The position numbers were made by a program, and so were the translations under genes. This document shows positions 52,759 to 61,971 of a DNA stretch of 64,000 nt, in pieces; the first letter of the stretch is position 1, and the number at the start of each line of letters is the position of its first letter. Below the pieces are notes generated by a model, which was not told the origin of the DNA, made no database searches, and was given only the letters and a program-made list of their open reading frames with translations. The stretch comes from an uncultured Erwinia sp. (GTDB taxonomy: Bacteria; Pseudomonadota; Gammaproteobacteria; Enterobacterales; Enterobacteriaceae), in contig CAMIKG010000008.1 in assembly GCA_946221915.1 (NCBI GenBank), forward strand, positions 58,640 to 122,639, written 5' to 3'.

Positions 52759-53769
52759 TCACAGCGACTGCGCCGCCTGCATTGCCAGTTCAAACGAGCG
52801 CAGCCGCGCCTGAGTGTCGAAGATCTGGCCATTCACCATAATCTCATCTGCCTGTGTTTCGCGGATCAGCGATGTCAGTCCCTGGCGCACTTTCTCACTA
52901 TCACCGACGATCGACATACTCAGCGCCTGCTGCACGCCATACTGTTCCGACGGGGACCACAGGTTATCCATGTTCTCCACCGGCGCTGGCAGCGGTCCCG
53001 GTTTGCCTCGGCGCAGATTGATAAACTGCTGCTGCATGGAGGTGAACAGGAAACGGGCATCGCGTTCGCTGTCGGCAGCGACCACGTTGACGCACACCAT
53101 GGCATAAGGCTGCGCCAGGCGCGCCGATGGCTGGAAATGTTTGCGATACACCTGCAGCGCCTGGAACAGCAGATCCGGCGCGAAGTGGGAGGCAAAGGCA
53201 AACGGCAGACCCATCTGCGCTGCCAGCTGGGCGCTGTACAGGCTGGAACCCAGCAGCCATACCGGAATTTTCAGACCGAGGCCCGGCACCGGTTGTACTG
53301 GCGGTTGCTGATCCTCACTGGCGTCGAACCAGTTCACCAGATCGGCGACATCCTGCGGGAAAGTGTCCGCCTGAGTACCGGAAAGATGACGGCGCAGCGC
53401 CATCATCGTGCGCTGGTCAGAACCTGGTGCGCGGCCCAGACCAAGATCGATACGGCCAGGATACAGCGATTCGAGGGTGCCGAATTGCTCGGCAATCACC
53501 AGTGGCGCATGGTTCGGCAGCATCACGCCACCAGAACCCAGCCGCAGGGTGGTGGTATTCGCCGCCAGATAGCCGATCAACACCGAGGTTGCGGCGCTGG
53601 CGATACCGGTCATATTGTGGTGTTCTGCCAGCCAGTAGCGGTGAAACCCGAGCTTCTCCGCCTGTTGCGCCAGCGCCAGCGAGGCGTGGAATGCTTCGCG
53701 TGCGGTTGAGCCTTGAGGAATCGGCGCTAAGTCCAGCACCGACAGAGGAACGGATTTTTTTTCAGACAT
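52759..53769 (-). CDS. yhbW: Luciferase-like flavin monooxygenase YhbW
   Basis: LLM-class, bacterial-luciferase-like TIM-barrel oxidoreductase of 336 residues, closely matching E. coli YhbW. RYWLAEHHNMTGIASAATSVLIG, PGRIDLGLGRAPGSDQRTM and WLLGSSLYSAQLAA are signature segments for flavin and substrate pockets. Function unknown. It precedes ubiVU on the same strand in E. coli order (mtr-yhbW-yhbV), although mtr is missing here. Confidence 0.93.
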   Translation of the reverse strand: MSEKKSVPLSVLDLAPIPQGSTAREAFHASLALAQQAEKLGFHRYWLAEHHNMTGIASAATSVLIGYLAANTTTLRLGSGGVMLPNHAPLVIAEQFGTLESLYPGRIDLGLGRAPGSDQRTMMALRRHLSGTQADTFPQDVADLVNWFDASEDQQPPVQPVPGLGLKIPVWLLGSSLYSAQLAAQMGLPFAFASHFAPDLLFQALQVYRKHFQPSARLAQPYAMVCVNVVAADSERDARFLFTSMQQQFINLRRGKPGPLPAPVENMDNLWSPSEQYGVQQALSMSIVGDSEKVRQGLTSLIRETQADEIMVNGQIFDTQARLRSFELAMQAAQSL

Positions 53770-53900
53770 GGGAACTCACTTTGGTCTGCGCGACGAACAG
53801 CCTCGCCGGGAATGAATAGTTTCAAGTATTACGTATTAGTACCCTTATTAAAACTGCATTTATCATTCATGTTTTCACCGGCTGTGCCATCGCGCGAGGT

Positions 53901-54779
53901 TTACTCCTGCAGCACCAGCCCCGCCAGATTGCGCCAGTAACCGTTGCTGTCATTGCGCTGCGCCATCATCAGCGGCGCCTGACCCTGCTGATTGGCGCGG
54001 AAACGGTCAATCAGGGGCAGGGTGTCGATATCCTGCGGAAACAGGCGCAGGATATCGACCATTCCCTGCATCGATTTCTGGTCATTCGCCAGGTTGTAGC
54101 AGTAACCGCTCATGGTCTGGATGCCGTTCAGCACAAACACCTGCTGATTCTCCTGCGACAATACGCGCCGTCCCTGCGGATAGTGAATGCAGCAGGTTTC
54201 GCAGTCATCCCGGGCGCGATCTTCTGAGCGGGCGGTAAAGCAGCGCGCGGACAGCGCCAGCGGCAGATGGCCATAACCCACCACTTCCACCTCAAACTGC
54301 TGGCGAATACCCAGCGCTTCACACTGCTGCAGAATGTTAGCCAGCCAGTCGCGCGACAGCTCTGCGGGCATGCACCAGCGCGTCATCCCCTGTTTCAGCA
54401 GCATACGCAGCGTCACCGCGTTGTAGGCATTCAGCGCGTAGCCGGCGGCAAACGGGAGGTGCTGTTCGGCGGCGAGATTAACGGTGCCGAGGTCGTTGGC
54501 CTCAATCAGAAACTCACCGTTATCCACGTAGCGTTTGATTTCGCCGAGTTCCGAGGCGGACTGCACCAGCGCCAGCGTGCTCAGCACCACTTGCTTGCCG
54601 CTCTCGCGCAGCAGATGGGCGATCTCCAGCCAGTCGCGGAATTGGGTGGCGCGGCGTTTGCTGCACACGGTTTCGCCGAGATAGACAATCTCCGCGCTGC
54701 TCTCTGCCGCCGCCCGGTAAAATGCGGTCAGCTGTTCTGTTGGCCAGTACCACAGTACCGGGCCCAGGGCGTATTTCAT
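53901..54779 (-). CDS. ubiV: O2-independent ubiquinone hydroxylase subunit UbiV
   Basis: U32-peptidase-like iron-sulfur protein that, with UbiU, hydroxylates the ubiquinone ring without oxygen. The start is the ATG at 54779 (MKYALGPVLWYWP), aligned with E. coli. Cluster cysteines are in AVCSKRR-like TVCSKRRATQ and in CFTARSEDRARDDCETCC. 292 residues. Its start is 8 bp after the ubiU stop. Confidence 0.95.
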   Translation of the reverse strand: MKYALGPVLWYWPTEQLTAFYRAAAESSAEIVYLGETVCSKRRATQFRDWLEIAHLLRESGKQVVLSTLALVQSASELGEIKRYVDNGEFLIEANDLGTVNLAAEQHLPFAAGYALNAYNAVTLRMLLKQGMTRWCMPAELSRDWLANILQQCEALGIRQQFEVEVVGYGHLPLALSARCFTARSEDRARDDCETCCIHYPQGRRVLSQENQQVFVLNGIQTMSGYCYNLANDQKSMQGMVDILRLFPQDIDTLPLIDRFRANQQGQAPLMMAQRNDSNGYWRNLAGLVLQE

Positions 54780-54787
54780 GGTGGTTC

Positions 54788-55783
54788 CTACTGCCATTTG
54801 CGGTGATACGCACCGAGGGTGGTTTGCGTGCCTTCCGACAGCGCACCCAGCGCGTCCATCCAGTTTTGTTCAATCAGGAAGTTATCTGGCGTTGCCAGAC
54901 AGCGGTCGATAGCCTGACGCCAGATGCGCGTCACTTCCGCGACATACGCCGGGCTGCGCTGGCGGCCTTCGATTTTCACCGAGGCGATATTTGCCTGCAG
55001 CAACTCCGGCAGCAGTTCGAGGGTGTTCAGGCTGGTGGGCTCTTCCAGCGGGTGATAGCGCGCGCCATCCACCAGATAGCGGCCTTTACACAGCGTCGGA
55101 TAACCGGCGTTCTCGCCGGGGGCGTAACGATCGATCAACACCTCATTCAGACGCGACTCCAGACCCTGCGCGGTTTGCTGCCAGCGCACAAAGCGCGCGG
55201 GTGAGCAGGCGCCCACGGTATTGGGTGACTCGCCGGTCAGCCACGAGGAGAGATAGCAGCGGCCTTCCGCCATAATGCACAGGCTGCCAAAGGCAAACAC
55301 CTCCAGCGGCACCGGCGTGGCGCGCGCCAGCTGGCGCACCTGATGCATCGACAGCACGCGCGGCAGCACAATGCGCGCGGCGGCAAACTGGCGGTGATAA
55401 AATTTTATTGCTTCGATATTGGTGGCGGATGCCTGCACCGAGACATGGCGCTCAATGTGCGGATAACGTTCGGTGGCATACTCCAGCATAGCCAGATCGG
55501 CGAGGATCAGCGCGTCAGCGCCGAGATCGGCAGCCATATCCACCGCCCGCTGCCAGCGCTGATAACCGTCGGGATGAGCAAAGGTATTGATGGCGACATG
55601 CAGTTTGCGCCGCCGCTGGTGGACAAAGCGCGCAGCTTCCTGCAGCCGTTTTTCGGTAAAATTCAGGCCAGCGAAATGGCGGGCGTTGGTATCATCCTTC
55701 AGGCCGATATAGACCGCATCGGCGCCATTTTCGATCGCCGCTTTCAGGGCGGGCAGGTTTCCCGCCGGGCAAAGAAGTTCCAT
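54788..55783 (-). CDS. ubiU: O2-independent ubiquinone hydroxylase subunit UbiU
   Basis: Peptidase U32-family partner of UbiV carrying a 4Fe-4S cluster. The start is the ATG at 55783 (MELLCPAGNLPALK), matching E. coli; 331 residues. Cluster cysteines lie in FGSLCIMAEGRCYLSS, VGACSPARF and PTLCKGRYL. Divergent from ubiT over about 200 bp with a possible FNR half-site, as expected for anaerobic induction. Confidence 0.96.
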   Translation of the reverse strand: MELLCPAGNLPALKAAIENGADAVYIGLKDDTNARHFAGLNFTEKRLQEAARFVHQRRRKLHVAINTFAHPDGYQRWQRAVDMAADLGADALILADLAMLEYATERYPHIERHVSVQASATNIEAIKFYHRQFAAARIVLPRVLSMHQVRQLARATPVPLEVFAFGSLCIMAEGRCYLSSWLTGESPNTVGACSPARFVRWQQTAQGLESRLNEVLIDRYAPGENAGYPTLCKGRYLVDGARYHPLEEPTSLNTLELLPELLQANIASVKIEGRQRSPAYVAEVTRIWRQAIDRCLATPDNFLIEQNWMDALGALSEGTQTTLGAYHRKWQ

Positions 55784-55844
55784 ACATGTTCTCAGGAATA
55801 ACAATCACAACCGACGAGTGTAGACGCGCAGAAGGCGACAAATT

Positions 55845-55858
55845 TTGATTTAAGGCAG
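55845..55858. promoter_or_regulatory. FNR-like site between ubiU and ubiT
   Basis: TTGATTTAAGGCAG: one perfect FNR half (TTGAT) and a poor second half. FNR control of ubiUVT is known in E. coli; the match here is partial. Confidence 0.5.
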
Positions 55859-55985
55859 CGAATGGCGTAATCATTGTGCAACATCGGATGAAAAACAGTA
55901 GAGTTGGCGCAGTTAACCGAACGCGCCTGCTGCAGCCGGTCAGGATTGGGCAACATAGCCGAAATTTTCGTAAGGAGTGTTAAGA

Positions 55986-56510
55986 GTGTTGAATCAGCTT
56001 CACGCACAATGCGTAGTCAAAGGGCCGCAGCTTTTGCGCTTCCCGCTACAGTTCACCCCCTTTGCGATTAAACAGCGTTTATTGCGGCAGCTGCTAAACT
56101 GGCAATTTCATCATGCCCTGGCGGAAGGTGAGTTAGACTTTCTGCAGGGGCGCTGGTTAGGTGTGGAGATTCGCGATCTTGATCTGCGCTGGTCGGTCAG
56201 TGTGGTGGACGGTCAGCTGGAGATTGGCGAATGCCAGCAGGTTGACGTCTGGTTCCGTGGCGATGCCAACGATCTGCTGCTGGTCGCGGCGCGTAAACGC
56301 GACCCTGACACGCTGTTTTTCCAGCGCCGGCTGGTGATTGAAGGTGACACCGAACTGGGGCTTGAGGTAAAAAATTTGATGGATGGCATTGAGCTGGAAA
56401 TGATGCCGACGCCACTGCGTATTGGACTGACACAGCTGGCCCAATTTGTTGAGACCGGACTGACTAAGGACGCGAATTCCACGGCGAATCGCGCGGGTGC
56501 ATCATGTTAA
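55986..56510 (+). CDS. ubiT: Ubiquinone biosynthesis accessory factor UbiT
   Basis: SCP2-domain lipid-binding protein needed for anaerobic ubiquinone synthesis, probably presenting hydrophobic intermediates to UbiUV. The start chosen is GTG at 55986 (MLNQLHAQCVV), with AAGGAG 8 nt upstream, giving 174 residues as in E. coli. RKRDPDTLFFQRRLVIEGDTELGL is the most conserved segment. Overlaps yhbS by 7 nt. Confidence 0.94.
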   Translation: MLNQLHAQCVVKGPQLLRFPLQFTPFAIKQRLLRQLLNWQFHHALAEGELDFLQGRWLGVEIRDLDLRWSVSVVDGQLEIGECQQVDVWFRGDANDLLLVAARKRDPDTLFFQRRLVIEGDTELGLEVKNLMDGIELEMMPTPLRIGLTQLAQFVETGLTKDANSTANRAGASC

Positions 56511-57010
56511 TTCGCACAGAAATCGGCGTTGATGCCGCAGGTATCGACACTCTGCTGCGTCGCAGCTTTGCCACTGCAGCGGAAGCGGAGCTGGTTCATC
56601 AGCTGCGTGAAGACGGCTTACTGACGCTGGGCGTGGTGGCGACGGACGATGAAGGCCAGGTGCTGGGCTATGCGGCGTTCAGCCCGGTGACCCTGCAGGG
56701 TGAAGACAAACAGTGGGTGGCGCTGGCGCCGCTGGCAGTTGACGAGAGCGTGCGCAAACAGGGCATTGCTCAGCAGCTGATCTACGAAGGACTGGATACC
56801 CTGAACGAATTTGGCTACGCCTCGGTGGTGGTGCTGGGCGATCCCGCTTTCTATAGCCGTTTCGGCTTTGAACCCGCGGCACGTCATCAGCTGCGCTGTA
56901 AATGGCTGGGCAGTGAAGCGGCGTTCCAGGTACATAAACTGGCGGATAATGCGTTTGAGGGTGTTGGCGGGCAGATTGAATTTGCTGAGCCGTTTAACCG
57001 TTTCGATTAG
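56504..57010 (+). CDS. yhbS: GNAT family N-acetyltransferase YhbS
   Basis: Cytosolic acetyltransferase of 168 residues. LAVDESVRKQGIAQQLIYEGL is the acetyl-CoA-binding motif A (Q/RxxGxG/A type), and VVVLGDPAFYSRFGFEPA follows the family pattern. Substrate unknown. Starts inside the 3' end of ubiT; its own 3' end overlaps convergent yhbQ by 17 nt. Confidence 0.92.
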   Translation: MLIRTEIGVDAAGIDTLLRRSFATAAEAELVHQLREDGLLTLGVVATDDEGQVLGYAAFSPVTLQGEDKQWVALAPLAVDESVRKQGIAQQLIYEGLDTLNEFGYASVVVLGDPAFYSRFGFEPAARHQLRCKWLGSEAAFQVHKLADNAFEGVGGQIEFAEPFNRFD

Positions 57011-57299
57011 CCAGCCACTCTGGCAGTGATGCGGGCTGGTGTGCCACCAGCCGCAGCTTGTCACGCCGGTTCAGCTGTTTAACCTGATACTCCAGCTTTG
57101 ACGAATCAGCGCGATCGCCCGCTTCGCAACTAAACATCAGCGTCAGCGGCCCCTTGCCACGCAGCGCTTTTGCGCCGGTGCCATTCTCATGCTGGCGCAG
57201 GCGGCGTGCCACATTATTAGTGATGCCGGTGTACAGCACCCCGGTGGCGGTGCTTAAGATATAGAGCCGCCAGCTGGCTGGCACGCTGTTATCACTCAT
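56994..57299 (-). CDS. yhbQ: GIY-YIG nuclease superfamily protein YhbQ
   Basis: Small GIY-YIG domain protein. WRLYILSTATGVLYTGITNNVARRLRQHENG carries the YI...YTG pair and the catalytic arginine, and GAKALRGKGPLTLMF matches E. coli YhbQ, reported to affect DNA. The start is uncertain: I chose the ATG at 57299 (MSDNSVPASW, 101 residues); in-frame ATGs at 57332 and 57350 would lengthen it. Confidence 0.9.
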   Translation of the reverse strand: MSDNSVPASWRLYILSTATGVLYTGITNNVARRLRQHENGTGAKALRGKGPLTLMFSCEAGDRADSSKLEYQVKQLNRRDKLRLVAHQPASLPEWLANRNG

Positions 57300-57402
57300 G
57301 GCGGGTCTCAGTTTGTCATTCTCTGGTGGCATTCTATGTCTATTCATCACCTGTCGCTATATGCCAGAGTACCCTTTTCCCTGCTGACAGAACGGAGTTA
57401 TT

Positions 57403-57837
57403 TTGTCCCCATCTGAATCCCTTGCCGCCATTCAGCGCTATCTGAAAAAACAGCATGTCCTGTCGCTGTGCTGCGGAACGTCGGACGATCTGTGGTGCGC
57501 CAGCTGTTTTTACGTCTTTGCACCGCAGCAGATGGCGCTGTGGATCATGACTGAAGGCGACACCCGCCACGGTGAACTGATGCAGCAGCAGTCGCGGGTG
57601 GCCGGTACGGTCAGCGCGCAGATTAAAACCGTGCTGCTGATCAAAGGCGTGCAGTATCGTGGTGAGATCCGCCGCTTAACGGGCGAGGATGAAGCGCAGG
57701 CGCGCGCAGCGTATTGTCAGCGTTTTCCGGTGGCGCGCACTGTGTCGGCGCCGCTGTGGGAGATCCGCCTGGATGAGGTGAAGATGGTGGATAACGCGCT
57801 GGGGTTTGGTAAAAAGCTGCTGTGGACGCGTGAATAG
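57403..57837 (+). CDS. yhbP: UPF0306 family protein YhbP
   Basis: A 144-residue FMN-binding split-barrel-like protein of unknown function, similar to E. coli YhbP over its length (KKQHVLSLC, LWCASCFYVF, VAGTV, IKGVQYRGEIRRL, WEIRLDEVKMVDN). The start is TTG at 57403 after ACGGAG; there is no better ATG. Convergent with yhbO. Confidence 0.91.
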   Translation: MSPSESLAAIQRYLKKQHVLSLCCGTSDDLWCASCFYVFAPQQMALWIMTEGDTRHGELMQQQSRVAGTVSAQIKTVLLIKGVQYRGEIRRLTGEDEAQARAAYCQRFPVARTVSAPLWEIRLDEVKMVDNALGFGKKLLWTRE

Positions 57838-57857
57838 TGGCCGGGCGCGCCCGGCCA
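57838..57857. terminator. 20-bp perfect GC palindrome between yhbP and yhbO
   Basis: TGGCCGGGCG followed by its reverse complement, in a 26-bp gap between convergent genes. No T-run; likely a shared 3' end structure. Confidence 0.55.
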
Positions 57858-57863
57858 TGTCTG

Positions 57864-58388
57864 TTACATTTTCAGTTGCAGAATACGCAGCGACTCACGG
57901 TTAAACGCCGGTAAATCCTCCGGCGTGCGGCTGGTCACCAGCTTGTCGTTGTCGACCACCACCTCTTTATCGTAAAAATCCGCCCCGGCATTTTTCAGGT
58001 CGATAGCGATCGCTTTCACCGACGTCATCTTGCGGCCGCGCACGCCATTGGCGCTGATCAGCAGCTGCGGGCCGTGGCAGATGGCAAATACCGGTTTGCC
58101 ACTGGCGACAAACTCTTTGGTGAAGGCGACAAAGCGATCGTCACCGCGCAGGCTGTCTGGCGAATGGCCGCCCGGCAGCAGCAGGGCGTCGAACTCTGCG
58201 GCATGCACATGGTCGATATCTTTATCGATTTTGACCGTGGCTTTTCCCTGCTTCCCGGTAACGGTTTTCCCGGCTTCCTTTTCGATGGTCACCACTTCAT
58301 GACCGGCTTTGGTGTACGCATCGACAGGAGAGGTAAATTCAGAGTCTTCAAATTCATCGGTAATTAATACCGCAATCTTCTTGCTCAT
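57864..58388 (-). CDS. yhbO: DJ-1/PfpI family stress protein YhbO
   Basis: Cytosolic DJ-1/PfpI protein of 174 residues (E. coli YhbO, protein/nucleic acid deglycase 2 in current naming; the activity is debated). Cys104 in FAICHGPQLL is the nucleophile, with Glu in TDEFEDSEF. LLLPGGHSPD is the family loop. TTTCCTCC-type ribosome-binding sequence (GGAGGAAAA) precedes the ATG. Confidence 0.95.
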   Translation of the reverse strand: MSKKIAVLITDEFEDSEFTSPVDAYTKAGHEVVTIEKEAGKTVTGKQGKATVKIDKDIDHVHAAEFDALLLPGGHSPDSLRGDDRFVAFTKEFVASGKPVFAICHGPQLLISANGVRGRKMTSVKAIAIDLKNAGADFYDKEVVVDNDKLVTSRTPEDLPAFNRESLRILQLKM

Positions 58389-58563
58389 CTTTTCCTCCAG
58401 TTTGTGTTAAATAACTGCTTAAGCCTGGTTGAGTATGCTTAAAATGCAATATCGGATAAAATGCTAAGCTGTTAATTTGCGTCTTTACAGCCAGTTACGC
58501 AGCTCAGAGACCAGTAACAAAGCGTGTCTGCCCGCCTCAGGCCGCAGGAAACAGGAGAGTATG

Positions 58564-59190
58564 ATGAGCACAGTACTTTTGACCGGCGCTACCGGACTGG
58601 TGGGCAGCCATTTGCTGCGTCTGCTGGTGGCTGATGCGCGTATTTCCTCGATTATCGCTCCCACACGTCGTGCATTACCGCCACTGGCGAAAGTCACCAA
58701 TCCGGTGGAGGACGATTTAACGGATGTGTTGCGTCCGCTGGAGACGCCGGTTGATATCGTCTTCTGCTGTCTTGGCACCACGCGTAAACAGGCCGGCAGC
58801 AAAGAGGCGTTTATCCATGTCGATTACACGCTGGTGGTGGATACGGCGCTGGCCGGACAGCGGCTGGGGGCGCAACATCTGCTGGTGGTGAGTGCGCACG
58901 GCGCGAAGGCTCGTTCGCCCTTTTTCTACAACCGGGTAAAAGGGGAGATGGAAAACGCGTTACGCCATCAGCACTGGCCGCGTCTGACGTTAGTGCGTCC
59001 GTCGCTGCTGCTGGGAGAGCGCAGCGAGAAACGCGGCGCGGAATCGTGGTTTGCGCCGCTGTTTAACCTGCTGCCTGGTAACTGGCGGGCGGTGGCGGCG
59101 CGTGATGTGGCGCAGAGCATGCTGGATGCGGCATTTCGTCCCGGCCCTGAACTGGAAATCATCGAATCCGCAGCGCTGCAGCGCCGTTAG
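58564..59190 (+). CDS. yraR: NAD(P)-binding Rossmann-fold protein YraR
   Basis: Short-chain dehydrogenase-like protein, about 208 residues, aligned with E. coli YraR. GATGLVGSHLL is the dinucleotide-binding loop, CCLGTTRKQAGSKEAFIHVDY and SPFFYNRVKGEME carry the active-site region. Substrate unknown. The second of two adjacent ATGs (58564) has AGGAG at 6 nt. Its last 4 nt overlap convergent nrdG. Left of it in E. coli lies yraQ; here the locus jumps to nrdDG. Confidence 0.91.
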   Translation: MSTVLLTGATGLVGSHLLRLLVADARISSIIAPTRRALPPLAKVTNPVEDDLTDVLRPLETPVDIVFCCLGTTRKQAGSKEAFIHVDYTLVVDTALAGQRLGAQHLLVVSAHGAKARSPFFYNRVKGEMENALRHQHWPRLTLVRPSLLLGERSEKRGAESWFAPLFNLLPGNWRAVAARDVAQSMLDAAFRPGPELEIIESAALQRR

Positions 59191-59651
59191 CGTAAATAGT
59201 GAATCACCTGATTGCTGCTGCCGCGCCACAGCAGCATCGGGTCATACAGCGCCTGGACAAATTTACCGTCAATCAGCACATCGATGTGCGCCACGACCTG
59301 CTGCTGGGCAGAGGTCAGCTCATCCAGCGGGTAGCCGGTCCACAGCCAGATATCTTTCCCCGCGCACTGGCGGCGCACCCGTTTTACCAGCCGCAACACG
59401 TCCGGCACATTGGCCGGATGCAGCGGATCGCCGCCCGATAACGACAGCCCCTGGCGCGGAATGCGCGTGTCATTGAGATCGCTAATCAGCCTCTCTTCCA
59501 TCTCAATGCTGAACGGCACGCCTGAGTTAACCCGCCAGGTGCTCTTGTTATAGCAGCCCGGACACTGGTGCTCACAGCCCGCGACAAACAGCGTGCAGCG
59601 TGTGCCGGGGCCGTTGACGATATCCACCGGATAGTACTGATGGATATTCAT
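59187..59651 (-). CDS. nrdG: Anaerobic ribonucleotide reductase activating protein
   Basis: Radical SAM enzyme of 154 residues that generates the glycyl radical on NrdD. Cluster cysteines Cys26, Cys30, Cys33 in AGCEHQCPGC form the CxxxCxxC motif; SLSGGDPLHP binds SAM. Starts 2 bp after the nrdD stop, so they are one operon. Confidence 0.97.
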   Translation of the reverse strand: MNIHQYYPVDIVNGPGTRCTLFVAGCEHQCPGCYNKSTWRVNSGVPFSIEMEERLISDLNDTRIPRQGLSLSGGDPLHPANVPDVLRLVKRVRRQCAGKDIWLWTGYPLDELTSAQQQVVAHIDVLIDGKFVQALYDPMLLWRGSSNQVIHYLR

Positions 59652-59653
59652 GG

Positions 59654-61795
59654 TTACTGGTCAGGCGCGCCGGTGGCGAGGTGTTTCACCCGTCGTTTGA
59701 CCTCTTCCTGCTTCCCGGCGTTGAAGGGCCGCGCATCCGGGCTGCCAAGGTAGCCGCACACCCTGCGCGTCACCGACACCCTGCTGGCATCGTGATTGCC
59801 GCATTTCGGGCAGGTAAAGCCTTTGCTGGTGCAGGAGAATTCACCGGTAAAGCCGCAGTCGTAGCACTCATCAATCGGCGTGTTGGTGCCGTAGTAAGGC
59901 ACGCGGTGATAGCTGTAGTCCCAGACATCTTCCAGCGCTTTCAGGTTGTGCTGGATATTCGGATACTCGCCGTAACAGATGAAGCCACCGTTCGCCAGCG
60001 GCGGGTAAACGGCTTCGAAGTCGATTTTGTCGTAGGGATTGACCTTCTTCTCGACATCGAGATGGAAGCTGTTGGTGTAGTAGCCTTTGTCGGTAACGCC
60101 TGGCACTACGCCAAAGCGGGCGGCGTCGAGACGGCAGAAGCGGTCACACAGGTTCTCGCTTGGCGTGCTGTACAGGCTGAAACCATAGCCGGTTTCCTCT
60201 TTCCACTCTTCCACGGCATCGCGCAGACGGGCGACGATGGCGACCGCTTTTTCGCGCAGCGCGAGGTCATCATAGACATGGCTTTTGCCGCCGCTCAGGG
60301 CGTTTATGGTTTCATGCATGCCGATGTAGCCCAGGGAGATGGAGGCGCGGCCATGTTTGAAAATATCGGCGATATTGTCGTCAGCTTTCAGCCGTACGCC
60401 GCAGGCGCCTTCCATATACAGAATCGGCGCAACGCGGGCTTTGACGCCTTCCAGCCGCGCGATACGCGTCATTAACGCTTTTTTCGCCAGCAGCAGACGT
60501 TCATCGAGCAGCGACCAGAAGCGGGCTTCATCGCCTTGCGCTTCCAGCGCGATGCGCGGCAGATTGAGGCTGATCACGCCGAGGTTATTACGGCCGTCAT
60601 GCACCTGCTCGCCATTCTCTTCATACACGCCGAGGAAGCTGCGGCAGCCCATTGGCGTTTTAAATGAGCCGGTAACTTTCACCACCTGGTCGTAATTGAG
60701 GATATCCGGGTACATGCGTTTGCTGGCGCACTCCAGCGCCAGCTGCTTGATGTCGTAGTTGACATCGCCCTGACGGTGGTTGATGCCTTCACGGATGGCA
60801 AACACCAGTTTCGGGAACACCGCAGTTTTATGGTTTTTACCCAGTCCGGCGATGCGATTGCGCAGGATCGACTGCTGGATCAAACGTGCCGACCAGCTGG
60901 TGCCGAGCCCAAAGCCAAAGGTGACAAACGGCGTCTGGCCGTTGGCGGTATGCAGGGTGTTAACTTCATACTCCAGCGACTGGAAGGCGTCGTAGCACTC
61001 TTTCTCCGTGCGGCTCAGGGCGTAGCCTTCGGCGTCAGGAATATGCCACTGCTGCGCCACCTGCTGATATTTGGCGTAGCTCACCTCGACAAACGGCGCT
61101 AACACTTCATCGATGCGATTAATGGTGGTGCCGCCGTAAATATGGCTGGCGACCTGGGCGATGATCTGCGCGGTGACCGCCGTCGCGGTAGAGATCGATT
61201 TCGGTGGTTCGATCTCCGCATTACCCATTTTGAAGCCGTTGTTCAGCATGCCTTTCAGATCGATCAGCATGCAGTTAAACATCGGGAAGAACGGCGAGTA
61301 ATCAAGATCGTGGTAGTGGATCTCGCCGCGCTCATGGGCGCTGACCACATCGCGCGGCAGCAGGTGCTGCTGGGCGTAATGTTTCGCCACGATGCCCGCC
61401 AGCAGATCGCGCTGGGTGGGGATCACTTTGCTGTCTTTATTGGCATTTTCATTGAGCAGCGCCGGATTACTCTGCTCGACCAGTCCGCGGATCGCCTGGT
61501 TCAGTTTGCCGCGCTGTTCACGCGCCACATCGCGGTCGTGACGATATTCAATATAGGCGCGCGCCAGCTGCGGATAGCGCCCGGCCATCAGCAGGTCTTC
61601 CACCGCATTCTGGATATCATGAATATCGACCTGACTGCGCCCCTGCATTTGCAGGCTGATCTGGCGAGCGACGGTGGCGCAATAGTCATCATCGTTAATC
61701 TGTGTCGCGCGCGCTGCACCGCAAATCGCCGCGCAGATACGTTGTTCATCAAAGGCTACCTGACAGCCATCTCGTTTGATTACTACCGTTGCCAC
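59654..61795 (-). CDS. nrdD: Anaerobic ribonucleoside-triphosphate reductase
   Basis: Glycyl-radical enzyme that makes dNTPs without oxygen. 713 residues (E. coli 712). An N-terminal ATP cone (about 1-100), the 10-stranded barrel core, the Cys4 zinc site (CYDCGFTGEFSC and CPKC), and the radical Gly681 in RRVCGYLGS. Upstream lies an FNR-type box and a G10 tract. nrdD-nrdG order matches E. coli, but the position next to yraR does not. Confidence 0.98.
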   Translation of the reverse strand: MATVVIKRDGCQVAFDEQRICAAICGAARATQINDDDYCATVARQISLQMQGRSQVDIHDIQNAVEDLLMAGRYPQLARAYIEYRHDRDVAREQRGKLNQAIRGLVEQSNPALLNENANKDSKVIPTQRDLLAGIVAKHYAQQHLLPRDVVSAHERGEIHYHDLDYSPFFPMFNCMLIDLKGMLNNGFKMGNAEIEPPKSISTATAVTAQIIAQVASHIYGGTTINRIDEVLAPFVEVSYAKYQQVAQQWHIPDAEGYALSRTEKECYDAFQSLEYEVNTLHTANGQTPFVTFGFGLGTSWSARLIQQSILRNRIAGLGKNHKTAVFPKLVFAIREGINHRQGDVNYDIKQLALECASKRMYPDILNYDQVVKVTGSFKTPMGCRSFLGVYEENGEQVHDGRNNLGVISLNLPRIALEAQGDEARFWSLLDERLLLAKKALMTRIARLEGVKARVAPILYMEGACGVRLKADDNIADIFKHGRASISLGYIGMHETINALSGGKSHVYDDLALREKAVAIVARLRDAVEEWKEETGYGFSLYSTPSENLCDRFCRLDAARFGVVPGVTDKGYYTNSFHLDVEKKVNPYDKIDFEAVYPPLANGGFICYGEYPNIQHNLKALEDVWDYSYHRVPYYGTNTPIDECYDCGFTGEFSCTSKGFTCPKCGNHDASRVSVTRRVCGYLGSPDARPFNAGKQEEVKRRVKHLATGAPDQ

Positions 61796-61865
61796 CGCTG
61801 CTCTCCTTGTAGTAAGTAACTATATGTTGATAAGGAGTAGCATACTAAACCCAATATATGGTGTT

Positions 61866-61879
61866 TTGATCGTAATTAA
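61866..61879. promoter_or_regulatory. FNR box upstream of nrdD
   Basis: TTGATCGTAATTAA has one mismatch to TTGAT-N4-ATCAA. It lies about 70 bp before the nrdD start, consistent with FNR activation known in E. coli. Confidence 0.75.
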
Positions 61880-61937
61880 CTGCGCTTTTATTGATGCAGA
61901 GCAAAGATTACACCGCATGGAGAAAAGTTGTTCAGGA

Positions 61938-61963
61938 GGGGGGGGGGCGGAGTGATTCCGCCC
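61938..61963 (-). terminator. treC terminator hairpin with adjoining G10/C10 tract
   Basis: GGGCGGA (61945-61951) pairs with TCCGCCC (61957-61963) around GTGAT, just past the treC stop. On the minus strand it is followed by C not T, because a run of ten G (61938-61947) overlaps the left arm. Confidence 0.6.
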
Positions 61964-61971
61964 GGTGAAGG

